Of a stretch of DNA of 61,804 nt, positions 34,224 through 43,416 are shown piece by piece (the first letter of the stretch is position 1; each line of letters opens with the position of its first letter). A program made the translations under genes and the position numbers. This stretch comes from CAZMUQ01 sp964569845 (GTDB lineage Archaea; Thermoproteota; Bathyarchaeia; Hecatellales; Hecatellaceae): positions 1 through 61,804 of the forward strand of contig CAZMUQ010000003.1 in the NCBI GenBank assembly GCA_964569845.1. The letters are read 5' to 3'. The notes beneath the pieces are model-generated. The model made no database searches, was not told the DNA's origin, and saw only the letters and a program-made list of their open reading frames with translations.

Positions 34224-34889
34224 AACTTTATCATTAAATCCTCTTGCTAGAATATATAACTCGGCACTCTCAGGTCTACTTGCTTTAGGCTTTAAAATTT
34301 TAACATCTTTAAAGTGTTCTTTAACTTTACGTATAAAATCCTTCAAGTATGGGCCGTCAAAAACTTTAGTAAAAAATATTCCATTAGGTTTTAAAGTTGA
34401 ACATGCAATTTTATAGGCTTTTTCTGCAAGGTCTATTTGTCTAGCATGGTCAACATCCCAAATCCCAGTAAGATTTGGAGATAAATCTGAAAGTACGACG
34501 TCAAAATTTTTTCCTGCAAGTTTTAAAAGTTTTTCTGGAAGTTTAGGGTTTGAAACATCATCCAAAACAAACTCAATATTTTTTACATCTAAAGGTTTTA
34601 TGGGTTTAATATCAACACCAAAAACTTTTCCTCTTAAACCTACAAGTTTTCCTGCAACTTGAAGCCACCCGCCAGGAGCGCATCCTAAATCTGCTATAAT
34701 GCTTCCAGGTTTTATAAAATGGTAGCTTTTATTTGCCTGAAGAAGCTTGTAGGCTGCTCTACTCCTATAACCCTCAATCTTAGATTTCTTGTAAAAAAAG
34801 TCTTTTCTGCGTTTTTCAAGCCATCTCAAAATAGTTCTCCCAGTTAGACTTACCAATCTTTTACTTAGTAGGGTTAATGTTTGCATCAT
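34203..34889 (-). CDS. rlmE: FtsJ/RlmE-like rRNA 2'-O-methyltransferase
   Basis: 228 residues. YRSRAAYKLLQ gives the first catalytic Lys, IADLGCAPGGWLQVAGK is SAM motif I, VLSDLSPNLTG supplies the Asp, KVFDGP the second Lys and ESAELYILARGF the Glu, so the K-D-K-E tetrad is complete. Expected to methylate a 2'-OH of 23S rRNA (or a tRNA in the eukaryotic branch). The first ~20 residues before RWLEKRRKDFFYKKSK may not be translated; an internal start is possible. Confidence 0.9.
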   Translation of the reverse strand: MMQTLTLLSKRLVSLTGRTILRWLEKRRKDFFYKKSKIEGYRSRAAYKLLQANKSYHFIKPGSIIADLGCAPGGWLQVAGKLVGLRGKVFGVDIKPIKPLDVKNIEFVLDDVSNPKLPEKLLKLAGKNFDVVLSDLSPNLTGIWDVDHARQIDLAEKAYKIACSTLKPNGIFFTKVFDGPYLKDFIRKVKEHFKDVKILKPKASRPESAELYILARGFNDKVLGGDTK

Positions 34890-34971
34890 TTATAAGTAGC
34901 TTGGATAATTAAATTTAATTTGATTATGAAAAGGTTTAATATTAAAATTAACCAGTATCAAAAACTTTTAT

Positions 34972-35355
34972 TTAAGGTGGGCTTTCATGCTCATGATTAT
35001 ATTCGTGGGCAACTTTTTCAGCCCATAATGAAAGTTTTTTACAGTTTAATGGGGATATTTCTCCGCCAATTTCACATTTAGCCTGCTCTAGGCAGAATGC
35101 GCATGGAAGGTCGATAATGGAATTTATATTTAAACTCTTCTTCTTAGCAATAAGCCTATATGTCCATTTACCTTCATGAAGAACTCTATGCCTTTCAATA
35201 AGTCCTGCTTTTTCAAGCTTTAACGATATTCTTGAGCCTTCTCTACTAGTGGCTTTAATATTTTTCCAGAGTTGACTCTGTAAAATCCCTTCAGAACCCC
35301 CTTCCTTGATCATCTGCAAAACTTTATATTCAAGGTCGCCGTTTCTCCGCGCCAT
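34972..35355 (-). CDS. tfeB: Transcription initiation factor TFE beta (FeS)
   Basis: 127 residues. Residues 1-70 form a winged helix (LEYKVLQMIKEGGSEGILQS, KLEKAGLIERHRV). The C-terminal domain holds four cysteines at 85, 88, 94 and 105 (PCAFCLEQAKC then LNC), the 4Fe-4S pattern of archaeal TFE beta, the RPC39/TFIIE beta homologue that pairs with TFE alpha in open-complex formation. TFE beta is known mainly from TACK and a few other archaea, which informs the lineage. Divergent from the L15e gene. Confidence 0.75.
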   Translation of the reverse strand: MARRNGDLEYKVLQMIKEGGSEGILQSQLWKNIKATSREGSRISLKLEKAGLIERHRVLHEGKWTYRLIAKKKSLNINSIIDLPCAFCLEQAKCEIGGEISPLNCKKLSLWAEKVAHEYNHEHESPP

Positions 35356-35529
35356 GGTTTACCACGTCAATATTTTTCTTTTTCCTTTTAAGTCTTAACC
35401 ATAATGTAGATAGATAAACGGCTAAATATAAATTTTAACTATAGAACTTTATATCTTATATATAGGTTTATTAAAAGTAAAAGTAAAATTTATCAACTAT
35501 TTCGCTTAAAACTTTAGTACTTAAACTGG
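35356..35529. promoter_or_regulatory. Divergent promoter region, TFE beta / L15e
   Basis: 174 bases. ACTTTATATCTTATATATAGG near 35446-35465 (quoted in part as CTTATATATAGG) is a strong TATA-type element facing the L15e gene. AT-rich with no ORF. Confidence 0.5.
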
Positions 35530-36039
35530 TTGGAGTTGATGGTTACGGCTTCAATGTATAAGTATTTAAGGGAAATGTGGAAAAATCCTTCTAAATCCGG
35601 TTTAGCTGATATTATTCGTCAACGTGCAATTGCTTGGCGTCGTGGTTCCACAATTACTCGAGTTGAGAAACCTTTAAGGCTTGATAGAGCCAGAGCTTTA
35701 GGTTATAAGGCTAAACAAGGCTTTATTGTTGTTAGGGTTAAAGTTAGACGTGGGGGTTTAAGAAAGCCTAGACCTAGAGCTGGAAGAAGACAAAAAGCTA
35801 TGGGTGTTTTAAAATATACTCCAGCAAAGAGTCTTCAGCAAATAGCTGAGGAAAGAGTTGCACGAAAGTATCCAAACCTTAAAGTTTTAGGTAGCTACTG
35901 GATATGGGAGGATGGAAAATATAAGTGGTTTGAAGTTATCTTGGTTGACCCACACCATCCAGTAATAAAAAATGATGAAAAAATGGTTAGGATGCTTGGT
36001 GGAAGATATTTAAAAGCATATTTAAAAGGGAAACTTTAA
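35530..36039 (+). CDS. rpl15e: Ribosomal protein L15e, short C-terminus
   Basis: 169 residues. SMYKYLREMWKNPSKSGLA at the N-terminus, RAIAWRRGSTITRVEKPLRL, RARALGYKAKQGFIVVRVKV, GRRQKAMGV, and LKVLGSYWIWEDGKYKWFEV then VDPHHPVI are canonical L15e. The familiar C-terminal tail with an RGLTSAGKK-type basic segment is absent: the protein ends AYLKGKL, and no such segment is visible in the other frames downstream. Start may be TTG 35530 or ATG 35539 or 35554. Confidence 0.92.
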   Translation: MELMVTASMYKYLREMWKNPSKSGLADIIRQRAIAWRRGSTITRVEKPLRLDRARALGYKAKQGFIVVRVKVRRGGLRKPRPRAGRRQKAMGVLKYTPAKSLQQIAEERVARKYPNLKVLGSYWIWEDGKYKWFEVILVDPHHPVIKNDEKMVRMLGGRYLKAYLKGKL

Positions 36040-36046
36040 TCCTACC

Positions 36047-36640
36047 TTATTCTAGTTTTCCAATGGCAATATATTCGTTTACTGTTAGGTTATTAACAAC
36101 TTTACCTTTAAACCCTGCTTTTAACAATATTTTTTGAAGCTTCATAGTTGTATATTTCTCCTTTAGACCTGTAACTATAATGTATGCACAATTTTTTAGG
36201 GTTCTTTTAACCTCTTCTAAGGCTAAAACTGGCTTTGGCAAATTTTGCAAAACTGTGAACATTAAACAGTAGTCAAAAATACCATCCCTAAATGGTAAAT
36301 TATGTAAATCGCCACATACCAGAAAAACATTAAAACTCCTATTTTTAAGCTTATCTTTAAACTTTCTTAAAACCACATCTGAAACATCAACACCAAAAAG
36401 TGTTAAATTGCTCCCACTCGGTTTAAAAAATTCCTCAAAAAGCCCTGTACCACAACCTGCATCCAGAATGTTTCCCTCAAGTTTTTTATCACCTAGCATT
36501 GCTAAAGCTAAACCATACTTTTTTTCCTGCTCATCCCTATGAAGCGCATCATAGGAGCTTGCAATTTTACTGTAGAAGTTTTTAACACCTTTAATAGTCT
36601 TATAGGTTGAGGGGGTGCAAAATTTTTTATATTTACCCAA
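36047..36640 (-). CDS. Class I SAM-dependent methyltransferase
   Basis: 197 residues. NFYSKIASSYDALHRDEQEK is a Methyltransf_11-type N-terminus, ILDAGCGTGLFEEFF near 59 motif I, GVDVSDVVLRKFKDK motif II, and DLHNLPFRDGIFDYCLMF near 110 motif III. The substrate (small molecule, lipid or quinone) cannot be set. It lies between L15e and NucS and overlaps neither. Confidence 0.75.
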   Translation of the reverse strand: MGKYKKFCTPSTYKTIKGVKNFYSKIASSYDALHRDEQEKKYGLALAMLGDKKLEGNILDAGCGTGLFEEFFKPSGSNLTLFGVDVSDVVLRKFKDKLKNRSFNVFLVCGDLHNLPFRDGIFDYCLMFTVLQNLPKPVLALEEVKRTLKNCAYIIVTGLKEKYTTMKLQKILLKAGFKGKVVNNLTVNEYIAIGKLE

Positions 36641-36655
36641 CTTTCCGGCTAAAAA

Positions 36656-37456
36656 TTAGGTTAAAAATTCGCTGAGCTTTTTCACCTTAAATGTTTTTAA
36701 AACATCATAGCATACTCTTGGTGATAGTTGCTTAAACTCAAGATTGTTTACTGCTAACAGAAATTGCGCATCTTTCTGAATCTCAGGTGCTACAAGTATC
36801 CCTCGTATTGGCCTATTAAATTTCCCTCTTAAAGCATCAACATAACGTTTAAGCTGCAAAACAGCATCCTTTCCAGCTTGAACTCTTTTAATTTCAATTA
36901 TAACAAGATTTCCGTTTCTATCTTCTCCAAAAACGTCAACAAAGCCAGCTTCTCCAGCTTCTTTTTCGGCGGAAAGTGGATGGAAACCCTCCTCAATAAG
37001 GCTTGGTGAAGCTAGTATAGCTTTTTTCATATCAAGCTCAGAAACGTAGAGAGAAAATTCGCCAGTATCAGCTAAACTTGAGGTGAGTATATGGTGTATT
37101 TGACTAAAAAATATGTTTAAGATTTCTTTTGGCTGGCTTCTTACAGCTGTAAGTTTAAGATTATCATCTAAAACTTCAACCCTAAAACTTGAACCTGGGG
37201 GCTGCCAGTTTACAGGTTCGTATCCTGTTGGACGGTGAATAAGAACAGAACCATCAGCTTTTAGAATTACAAGTCTTACACCCCATTCAAGGGTAGAAGA
37301 AGCCCTACCCTCATATTCAACTCTACAATTTCCAAAGAGAACTGTTAACATATGCCTTGATAAAGCATCCCTAATAATATGTAAAGCATCCTCTAAACTT
37401 GGAGAGTTGTAAGTTGAAAAGGACATATTAACCATATAGCCTAGTATGCTTCGCAA
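36656..37456 (-). CDS. nucS: Mismatch endonuclease NucS/EndoMS
   Basis: 266 residues. The N-terminal dimerisation/DNA-binding domain has VLFGNCRVEYEGRASSTLEW and GSVLIHRPTGYEPVNWQPPG; the RecB-like nuclease has EKEAGEAGFVDVFGEDRNGN and LVIIEIKRVQAGKDAVLQLK with the catalytic Asp and E-x-K, then QLKRYVDALRG. It cuts both strands at mismatches, providing MutS-independent repair. The C-terminus KVKKLSEFLT resembles a degenerate PIP box for PCNA. ATG at 37456; a later ATG at MVNMSF is possible. Confidence 0.92.
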   Translation of the reverse strand: MRSILGYMVNMSFSTYNSPSLEDALHIIRDALSRHMLTVLFGNCRVEYEGRASSTLEWGVRLVILKADGSVLIHRPTGYEPVNWQPPGSSFRVEVLDDNLKLTAVRSQPKEILNIFFSQIHHILTSSLADTGEFSLYVSELDMKKAILASPSLIEEGFHPLSAEKEAGEAGFVDVFGEDRNGNLVIIEIKRVQAGKDAVLQLKRYVDALRGKFNRPIRGILVAPEIQKDAQFLLAVNNLEFKQLSPRVCYDVLKTFKVKKLSEFLT

Positions 37457-37490
37457 AAATTAAGCTTTAAAAGAAAAATTTCAAGTTAGC

Positions 37491-38087
37491 TTAACCCATT
37501 TGTTGATAAATTTTTTCAAGATTTTTCTCAACATTTTTTCCAACATCCTCATAAATGCTTCTACCCTTAGAATCTATGGTAACTATTACAGGGCCAAAAT
37601 TTTCAACCTCAAACCTCCATAATGCTTCAGGTACTCCAAGATCAAGCCAATCGACACCCTCAACATTTTTAACAGCTTTTGCAGCTAAAACTCCTGCACC
37701 ACCTGTAAAGTGGCAGTAAACTGCTCCTCTACGTTTTAATGCTTCAGCAACTTCTTTACTCATCCCACCCTTACCAATAATAATTCTTACAGCAAAATTT
37801 TCTAGAAGTTTTGGTGTTGTAAGGTTCATTCTTGTACTTGTTGTAGGCCCTGCTGAAATAACAATCCATTTATCATCCTGCTTTTTAACTATTGGTCCAA
37901 CATGAAATATTACTGAGCCATTTAAATCTACCGGGATTTTTAATCCTTTATCAGCATACTCTAAAATTCTCCTGTGGGCTTGGTCTCTAGCAGTATAAAT
38001 TTTTCCAGTAATGTAAACTATATCTCCAACATTAAGCTTCCTAACATCCTCCTCGCTTATGGGTGTTTTTAACCTATACTCAACCAT
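37491..38087 (-). CDS. fumB-type: Fumarate hydratase, beta subunit
   Basis: 198 residues. VYITGKIYTARDQAHRRI near 25, VIFHVGPIV, VISAGPTTSTRMN near 77 and GGMSKEVAEALKRRGAVYCH with TGGAGVLAA are the class I fumarase (or L-tartrate dehydratase) C-terminal subunit features. It works with the adjacent FeS alpha subunit to interconvert fumarate and malate. 19 bases separate the genes, alpha first. Confidence 0.92.
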   Translation of the reverse strand: MVEYRLKTPISEEDVRKLNVGDIVYITGKIYTARDQAHRRILEYADKGLKIPVDLNGSVIFHVGPIVKKQDDKWIVISAGPTTSTRMNLTTPKLLENFAVRIIIGKGGMSKEVAEALKRRGAVYCHFTGGAGVLAAKAVKNVEGVDWLDLGVPEALWRFEVENFGPVIVTIDSKGRSIYEDVGKNVEKNLEKIYQQMG

Positions 38088-38106
38088 TTTTTAATAAACC
38101 CCCCTC

Positions 38107-38973
38107 TTAAATATACTCAGCAGTTCCATCACCATATATTTTTGCTGATGCTTTACGATGAGCCCAGCATTGGATATTTATGCATACTGGTAAACTTGCG
38201 GTGTGGCAGTGAGCAAACTCAACTCTAACATCCAATGCTGTTGTTTTTCCGCCAAGCCCCATAGGTCCAATACCTGTTTGATTTATGAGTGTTAAAAGTT
38301 CATCCTCAAGTTTAGCAACATCCTTATCAGGGTTTCTACTTCTAAAAGGTCTTAGTAAGGCTAGTTTCGCAAGTTTTGCTGTTAAATCTATTGTCCCCCC
38401 TATTCCAACACCAACAAAAATTGGGGGACATGGTTGAGCTCCTGCTTTAACAACAAAATCAACGACAAACTTTTTAATACCTTTAATGCCAAGTCCAGGT
38501 GTAATCATTTCTAATCTACTCATGTTTTCTGAGCCTGCCCCTTTAAGAAAAACAGTAATTTCAGCATAATCCGTTTCACTATAAATCCAATTAATGTTTG
38601 GAATATGTTCCCCAACATTATTTCCAGTATTTTTTCTTGTTAAAGGATGAACAGCATTTGGTCTTAAAGGGACCTGTTCTGTAGCCTTAATTGTAGCTTT
38701 TTTAAGAGCTTCAGTAACTTCTAAAAAATTTTCAATCTCCCTACTTTTAATGTAAAAGGAGATTAACCCTGTATCTTGGCACATCGGTTTTTGAAGTTTT
38801 TCTGCAGCTTCAATATTATCCAGAATATTTTTAAGCTCAGTTTTTGCTGTTGAAGTTTCCTCAGCTTCGTAGGCAGCTTTTAAAGCCTTTTTAACTTCAT
38901 CAGGAAGTTTTGTTGCAGCTTTAGTTAAAAGGTTTAAGCCTACTTCTTCAATAGTTTTAACATTAAGCTTCAA
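38107..38973 (-). CDS. fumA-type: Fumarate hydratase, alpha (FeS) subunit
   Basis: 288 residues. KPMCQDTGLISFYIK near 80 has the first cluster cysteine, RPNAVHPLTRKNTGNNVGEH near 122, GAGSENMSRL near 150, PCPPIFVGVGIGGTIDLTAK near 190 with the second Cys, and GIGPMGLGGKTTALDVRVE near 245 with CHTASLPVC the substrate region and third Cys. Tartrate dehydratase is a close relative, but fumarase is the usual role in archaeal partial citric acid cycles. Confidence 0.92.
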   Translation of the reverse strand: MKLNVKTIEEVGLNLLTKAATKLPDEVKKALKAAYEAEETSTAKTELKNILDNIEAAEKLQKPMCQDTGLISFYIKSREIENFLEVTEALKKATIKATEQVPLRPNAVHPLTRKNTGNNVGEHIPNINWIYSETDYAEITVFLKGAGSENMSRLEMITPGLGIKGIKKFVVDFVVKAGAQPCPPIFVGVGIGGTIDLTAKLAKLALLRPFRSRNPDKDVAKLEDELLTLINQTGIGPMGLGGKTTALDVRVEFAHCHTASLPVCINIQCWAHRKASAKIYGDGTAEYI

Positions 38974-39077
38974 ATCTAAACCCCCAACAAAATAATACTT
39001 TTCCTTATATCTCTTCTTTAACAGCCTAAAACTACTTAAATATTACAAATGATGTTTCCTCTTAGGGGAGGCTTAAA

Positions 39078-40061
39078 ATGGGTGAGGAATCCTATAAACG
39101 TGAAAATGAGTATAGGGATATTGAAGATATCCCAGGTATAGGTCCAGCTACAGCTGAAAAGCTTAGGAAAATGGGTTATTCAACAGTAGAATCTCTTGCA
39201 ACTGCAAGCCTTAAGGAGCTTACCCAATTTTTAGGTGAAAAAACAGCTTACTCAATTATAACTGAGGCTAGAAAGCATCTTATTTCAATCCCATTTATGA
39301 GGGCTGATGAATACATGAAGCTTAGAAAAACTGTTGAAAAACTTACAACCGGCTGTAAAAAACTTGATGAGCTTCTTGGTGGAGGAGTTGAAACCCAGGC
39401 TATAACAGAGTTTTATGGTGAATTTGGAACTGGGAAATCGCAGATATGTCATCAGCTATGTGTTACTGTTCAGCTTTCAAGGGATGAGGGTGGGTTAGAA
39501 GGTGGCGCCTTATATATAGATACTGAAAACAGTTTTAGGCCTGAACGTATAGTTCAAATTGCTAAACGGTGGAAACTTGACCCTGCAAAAGTTCTTAGTA
39601 GGATAGTTTATGCTGAAGCTTTAACAGCTGATCATCAAATGTATCTACTTGAAAATGCTGATACCCAGTTTAAGGAGAATAATATTAGGCTTGTGATTAT
39701 TGACTCTCTTATTGCTCACTTTAGAAGTGAGTATATTGGTAGGGAGATGCTTGCTGAAAGGCAGCAAAAACTTGAAAGACATTTACATAGGCTTATGAGG
39801 CTTGCTAGAGCATTTAATGCTGCAGCTGTAGTTACAAACCAAGTTATGGCTAAACCTGACTCCTTCTTCACTGATATTGAACCTACAGGTGGCCATGTTC
39901 TTGCCCATACAAGTCATACAAGAGTATTTTTAAGGAAATCCCCGACACCTGGAATAAAGATTGCAAGGCTTGTTGTAAGCCCGATTTTACCTGAGGGTAA
40001 GGAGGGTTTATTTAGAATTACTGAAAATGGTATTGAAGATGTTGTTGAAAAGAAACCTTAA
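39078..40061 (+). CDS. radA: Recombinase RadA
   Basis: 327 residues. N-terminal helix-hairpin-helix DIEDIPGIGPATAEKL, polymerisation segment FMRADEYMKLRK, Walker A GEFGTGKSQI near 115, Walker B LVIIDSLIAHF near 212, and the L2 region GGHVLAHTSHTRVFLRKSP. Complete archaeal RadA for strand exchange. ATG with GGGGAGG upstream. The small gene at 40079 follows after 17 bases. Confidence 0.96.
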   Translation: MGEESYKRENEYRDIEDIPGIGPATAEKLRKMGYSTVESLATASLKELTQFLGEKTAYSIITEARKHLISIPFMRADEYMKLRKTVEKLTTGCKKLDELLGGGVETQAITEFYGEFGTGKSQICHQLCVTVQLSRDEGGLEGGALYIDTENSFRPERIVQIAKRWKLDPAKVLSRIVYAEALTADHQMYLLENADTQFKENNIRLVIIDSLIAHFRSEYIGREMLAERQQKLERHLHRLMRLARAFNAAAVVTNQVMAKPDSFFTDIEPTGGHVLAHTSHTRVFLRKSPTPGIKIARLVVSPILPEGKEGLFRITENGIEDVVEKKP

Positions 40062-40078
40062 AGGGTTGAATATCAGGT

Positions 40079-40459
40079 TTGGCTTCAAGCTTCCTTATTA
40101 AAAGGTTTTTTGATTTTCTGGTTGAAAAAAATCTTTCCGAAGCCGAAAAAATTCTTGAGAAGATAAGAGGTGAAAGTTTGGAAAGTGAGTGGGATAAAGG
40201 TTACATTTTGGCTTTAGAAGGGTTACTTTCAGCTTATAAGATGAAAGATGATAACTACGTTTTCATCAATAAAATAAAACCTGATAAAAGTTATCTTAAA
40301 AACTTAAGATTAGATTTTGAAAAAAGAACAAAAAACATTGCTTCTTCAGAATTTGATAAAGGGTACTTTTCAGCATGGTTAGAATTTACAAGATACCTAG
40401 AAACATTAAGCCAAGCTAAACTTGCAAGTATTTTTGAAGTAAAAGAGAAAAAATCTTAA
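40079..40459 (+). CDS. Hypothetical helical protein linked to radA
   Basis: 126 residues, no recognised domain. Start is TTG. The protein is highly charged and appears alpha-helical throughout (FFDFLVEKNLSEAEKILEKI, DKGYILALEGLLSAY, FDKGYFSAWLEFTRYLETL), with two DKGY segments about 75 residues apart that suggest a repeated helical hairpin. It follows radA by 17 bases, so co-transcription is likely; a role in recombination is only inferred. Confidence 0.6.
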   Translation: MASSFLIKRFFDFLVEKNLSEAEKILEKIRGESLESEWDKGYILALEGLLSAYKMKDDNYVFINKIKPDKSYLKNLRLDFEKRTKNIASSEFDKGYFSAWLEFTRYLETLSQAKLASIFEVKEKKS

Positions 40460-40484
40460 AGCAAAATTTATTCTCAACCCAAAT

Positions 40485-40775
40485 CTACATTATTTGTATT
40501 AATGTGTAAAACAAAACCCAAAAGAAAAACCATGAAATAAAGTATGCAAAAACACCATAAAGTGCTAAATCTCTTCTATTTTTAACCTTATCAGGTGTAA
40601 TTTTTAGGATATGTACAGCTATAGGATAAGTTAGAATGTAAAAGAATGCTGCTAGGAGAAAGTTTAGGATAGCTGAATTTTGAAAAAATCCGCTAATCGT
40701 TAAAATTGTGGATAAAGCAGCAACCGGAATAGCAACTATATATCTAAACCACCAAAGCTTCTCATTAGCATTCAT
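40485..40775 (-). CDS. Small membrane protein, three helices
   Basis: 96 residues. Three hydrophobic segments at about 11-30 (YIVAIPVAALSTILTISGFF), 34-54 (AILNFLLAAFFYILTYPIAV) and 72-95 (LYGVFAYFISWFFFWVLFYT), joined by a basic loop KITPDKVKNRR. No enzyme motif. The size and helix count resemble archaeal EMC6-like insertase subunits, but I cannot confirm that. ATG start. Confidence 0.55.
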   Translation of the reverse strand: MNANEKLWWFRYIVAIPVAALSTILTISGFFQNSAILNFLLAAFFYILTYPIAVHILKITPDKVKNRRDLALYGVFAYFISWFFFWVLFYTLIQIM

Positions 40776-40888
40776 TTAAGCTTATACCCCTTTTTAAGGC
40801 CCATCACCTTAAAGCTTATAGCTAATAAAAACAATTAAGCAGTTAAAACTTAAAGCTTTCTTATAGTTTCAGCTTAAGCTTATACTTA

Positions 40889-42925
40889 TTGATGGTTGTT
40901 GGAGGCTTGGTTGAGCAGAGGAAACAATTAGCAAGCTTCGATATATCGGTTCTATGTTTAGAGCTTAGAAATGAGCTTAAAGGCTACTATATTGAGAATA
41001 TATACCATCCTGAACATTCATCTATACTTTTAAGATTTAATAAGCCTGCTTCCCCTGAAAAACATTTAATCGTTGAAGCTGGTCGGAGGATTCATTTAAC
41101 AAGGTACGCTGTAAAAAAGCCTCCTAAACCTTCACTTTTTTGCTCTTCTCTTAGAAAATACCTCATAAATGGGATAGTTGAAGATGTTGAGCAGCCAAAC
41201 TTTGAAAGAATAATTGTTTTCCATGTTACTAAAGGTAAGAATAAGTTTAAGCTTATTTTTGAGCTTTTTAGTAGAGGAAATATAATTTTGGTTGATGAAG
41301 AAGAAAAAATTCTTCATGCTTTAACTTACAGGAAGATGAGGGATAGGTCGATCATTCGTGGCGAATATTTTAAGTTTCCTCCACCATCAAGTTTAAATCC
41401 TGAAGGGCTTCAGGTTGATGAGCTTTCCAAGCATTTAACTAAAAGTAAAGGTGAAGTTGTTAAAGTTCTTACACGGCTTCTTGGAATTGGAGGAGTGTAT
41501 GTCGAGGAGATCTTAAAACTTGCAGGTATACAGAAAAATCTTGATTGTTCTATGCTTACAACTGAAGATTTTAAGCGTATACATAGGTCTTTAACAATGC
41601 TTCTTGAAAAAAGGAGGAATATTCATCCATGCATTGTTTATTCTAATGCTGAGCCTATAGACTTTTTACCTTTTCCTCTTTCAATTTATGATGGATATGA
41701 GCTTAAATTTTATTCAACTTTTAATGAAGCTTTAGATGAATACTTTATAGGGGTAGTATTTAAGGAGCAAAAAATTAGAAAAAAAGAAGTTTTTCTTTCA
41801 AGGCTTAACGAGCAGAAAAGAATTTTAAGAGAACAAGTTGAAAAACTTAAGGATGTTGAAGTTGAAGCTGAAAATTGTAAAAAAATTGGGGATCATATTT
41901 TTGCTTTTTCAGGGGAGCTTCAAACTCTTTTAAACTGGATTATTAAAGCTAAAGATAGCTTAAAAGATTGGGTTAAAGTTGCTGAAGAAGCTCTTCATAA
42001 AAAAAGTTTAGGCGAGAAACCCTTCATTTACTTTAAAAGTTTAAATGCTAAAGATAAAATTTTGGAGGTTGAAATTGAAAATCTTACCTTCTCCTTAAAC
42101 ATTGAAAAAAGTATCTACCAAAATGCTTCTACTTACTATGAAAAAGCTAAGGAACTTCGTGGAAAAGCTTTAAAACTTAAAGCAGCAATTGAAGAAACTA
42201 AAAAAAGAATTGAGGAATTAGAAAAAAGTGTTTTAACTATTGAATTTGAAACAGAGAAGCCTGTAAAACTTAAAGAGAAAAAATGGTTTGAAAAGTATAG
42301 GTTCTTCTTTTCATCTGAAGGTTTTCTTGTTGTATCCGGTAAGGATGCATCATCAAATGAGGCTATAATTAAACGTTATGTTGAACCATCAGACCTAATT
42401 TTACATACAGATATTCCAGGTTCCCCTTTTACTGTTATAAAAACTGCTGGTAAATTTCCGCCTGAAAAAACAATCTATGAAGCTGCCCAATTTACAGCTT
42501 GCTATAGTAGAGCTTGGAGGGAGGGTTTTTCATCTATAGATGTGTACTATGTTAATCCTAGACAAGTTAAGAAAACAACACCTTCAGGAGAATATCTTGC
42601 AAAAGGTTCTTTTATGATTACTGGTACAAGAAATTATATTAAAAATGTACCTTTAAGACTTAAAATTGGAGTTACTTTTGAAGATGATGAAGCTAAAGTT
42701 CATGTTGCACCTCCATCAGCCATAGAAAGCATAACTAAATACTCTGTTGAAATTTCTCCTGGTGATGAAGATGCTAAAACTATAGCTTTAAAAGTTAAGA
42801 AAATGCTGGCTGAACTTGTTCCTAAAGAATTTAAACAAAAAGTTTTAGGTTTACCTCTAGAAGGTATTAGATCTCAGATACCTTTTGGTAAAGCTTTTAT
42901 TTTAAGCAGAAAGATTGCTGAATGA
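40889..42925 (+). CDS. rqcH: NFACT family protein (Rqc2/NEMF homologue)
   Basis: 678 residues. NFACT-N at 1-200 (SFDISVLCLELRNELKGYYI, GRRIHLTRYAV), coiled-coil domain around 280-450 (RILREQVEKLKDVEVEAENC, LKAAIEETKKRIEELEK), NFACT-R near 475-590 with HTDIPGSPFTVIKT and AQFTACYSRAWREG, then a C-terminal domain. It should bind stalled large subunits with peptidyl-tRNA in ribosome quality control. The residues of the tRNA-binding NFACT-N domain were not checked one by one. Start TTG/ATG at 40889-40892; the stop overlaps the upstream frame of ndk. Confidence 0.92.
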   Translation: MMVVGGLVEQRKQLASFDISVLCLELRNELKGYYIENIYHPEHSSILLRFNKPASPEKHLIVEAGRRIHLTRYAVKKPPKPSLFCSSLRKYLINGIVEDVEQPNFERIIVFHVTKGKNKFKLIFELFSRGNIILVDEEEKILHALTYRKMRDRSIIRGEYFKFPPPSSLNPEGLQVDELSKHLTKSKGEVVKVLTRLLGIGGVYVEEILKLAGIQKNLDCSMLTTEDFKRIHRSLTMLLEKRRNIHPCIVYSNAEPIDFLPFPLSIYDGYELKFYSTFNEALDEYFIGVVFKEQKIRKKEVFLSRLNEQKRILREQVEKLKDVEVEAENCKKIGDHIFAFSGELQTLLNWIIKAKDSLKDWVKVAEEALHKKSLGEKPFIYFKSLNAKDKILEVEIENLTFSLNIEKSIYQNASTYYEKAKELRGKALKLKAAIEETKKRIEELEKSVLTIEFETEKPVKLKEKKWFEKYRFFFSSEGFLVVSGKDASSNEAIIKRYVEPSDLILHTDIPGSPFTVIKTAGKFPPEKTIYEAAQFTACYSRAWREGFSSIDVYYVNPRQVKKTTPSGEYLAKGSFMITGTRNYIKNVPLRLKIGVTFEDDEAKVHVAPPSAIESITKYSVEISPGDEDAKTIALKVKKMLAELVPKEFKQKVLGLPLEGIRSQIPFGKAFILSRKIAE

Positions 42926-42956
42926 TGGTTTAGGCTTACCTTTAGAGGTGGCACAT

Positions 42957-43379
42957 TTGACAGAGAAAACTTTTGTGATTCTTAAGCCTGAAACTATTAG
43001 AAATAAGCTTGTTGGCGAGGTTGTAGGTAGGATTGAAAAAGCTGGTTTTAAAATTTTAGCTATGAAACTTATTAAGGCAAGTTTAGATCAGGCAGAAAAG
43101 CTTTACGAAATTCATAAAGATAAAAGTTTCTATAGTGAACTTATAAACCATATAACTTCAGGGCCAATTATACCTATGATTGTTGAGGGTAAGGATGCTG
43201 TAAAACGGATGAGAATGCTTATTGGTGCAACAAATCCAAAAGAAGCTAAACCTGGAACAATTCGTGGAGATTTAGGTATATCTATAACTATGAACATTAT
43301 TCATGCAGCAGATAGCCCTGAAAATTTTATCAGGGAATCAAAAATATTTTTTAGTGAGAATGAGATTTTGAACTATTAA
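42957..43379 (+). CDS. ndk: Nucleoside diphosphate kinase
   Basis: 140 residues. EKTFVILKPETIRNKLVGEV at the N-terminus, KDKSFYSELINHITSGPIIP, and GTIRGDLGISITMNIIHAAD with the phospho-His in NIIHAADSPE. Balances NTP pools. TTG at 42957 is chosen since GAGGTGG ends 6 bases upstream; a frame opening at 42915 would overlap the rqcH 3' end and add 14 unrelated residues. Confidence 0.94.
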   Translation: MTEKTFVILKPETIRNKLVGEVVGRIEKAGFKILAMKLIKASLDQAEKLYEIHKDKSFYSELINHITSGPIIPMIVEGKDAVKRMRMLIGATNPKEAKPGTIRGDLGISITMNIIHAADSPENFIRESKIFFSENEILNY

Positions 43380-43416
43380 AAAATTGAGTAAATCAAAGTT
43401 TAATAAAAAAGAAATT

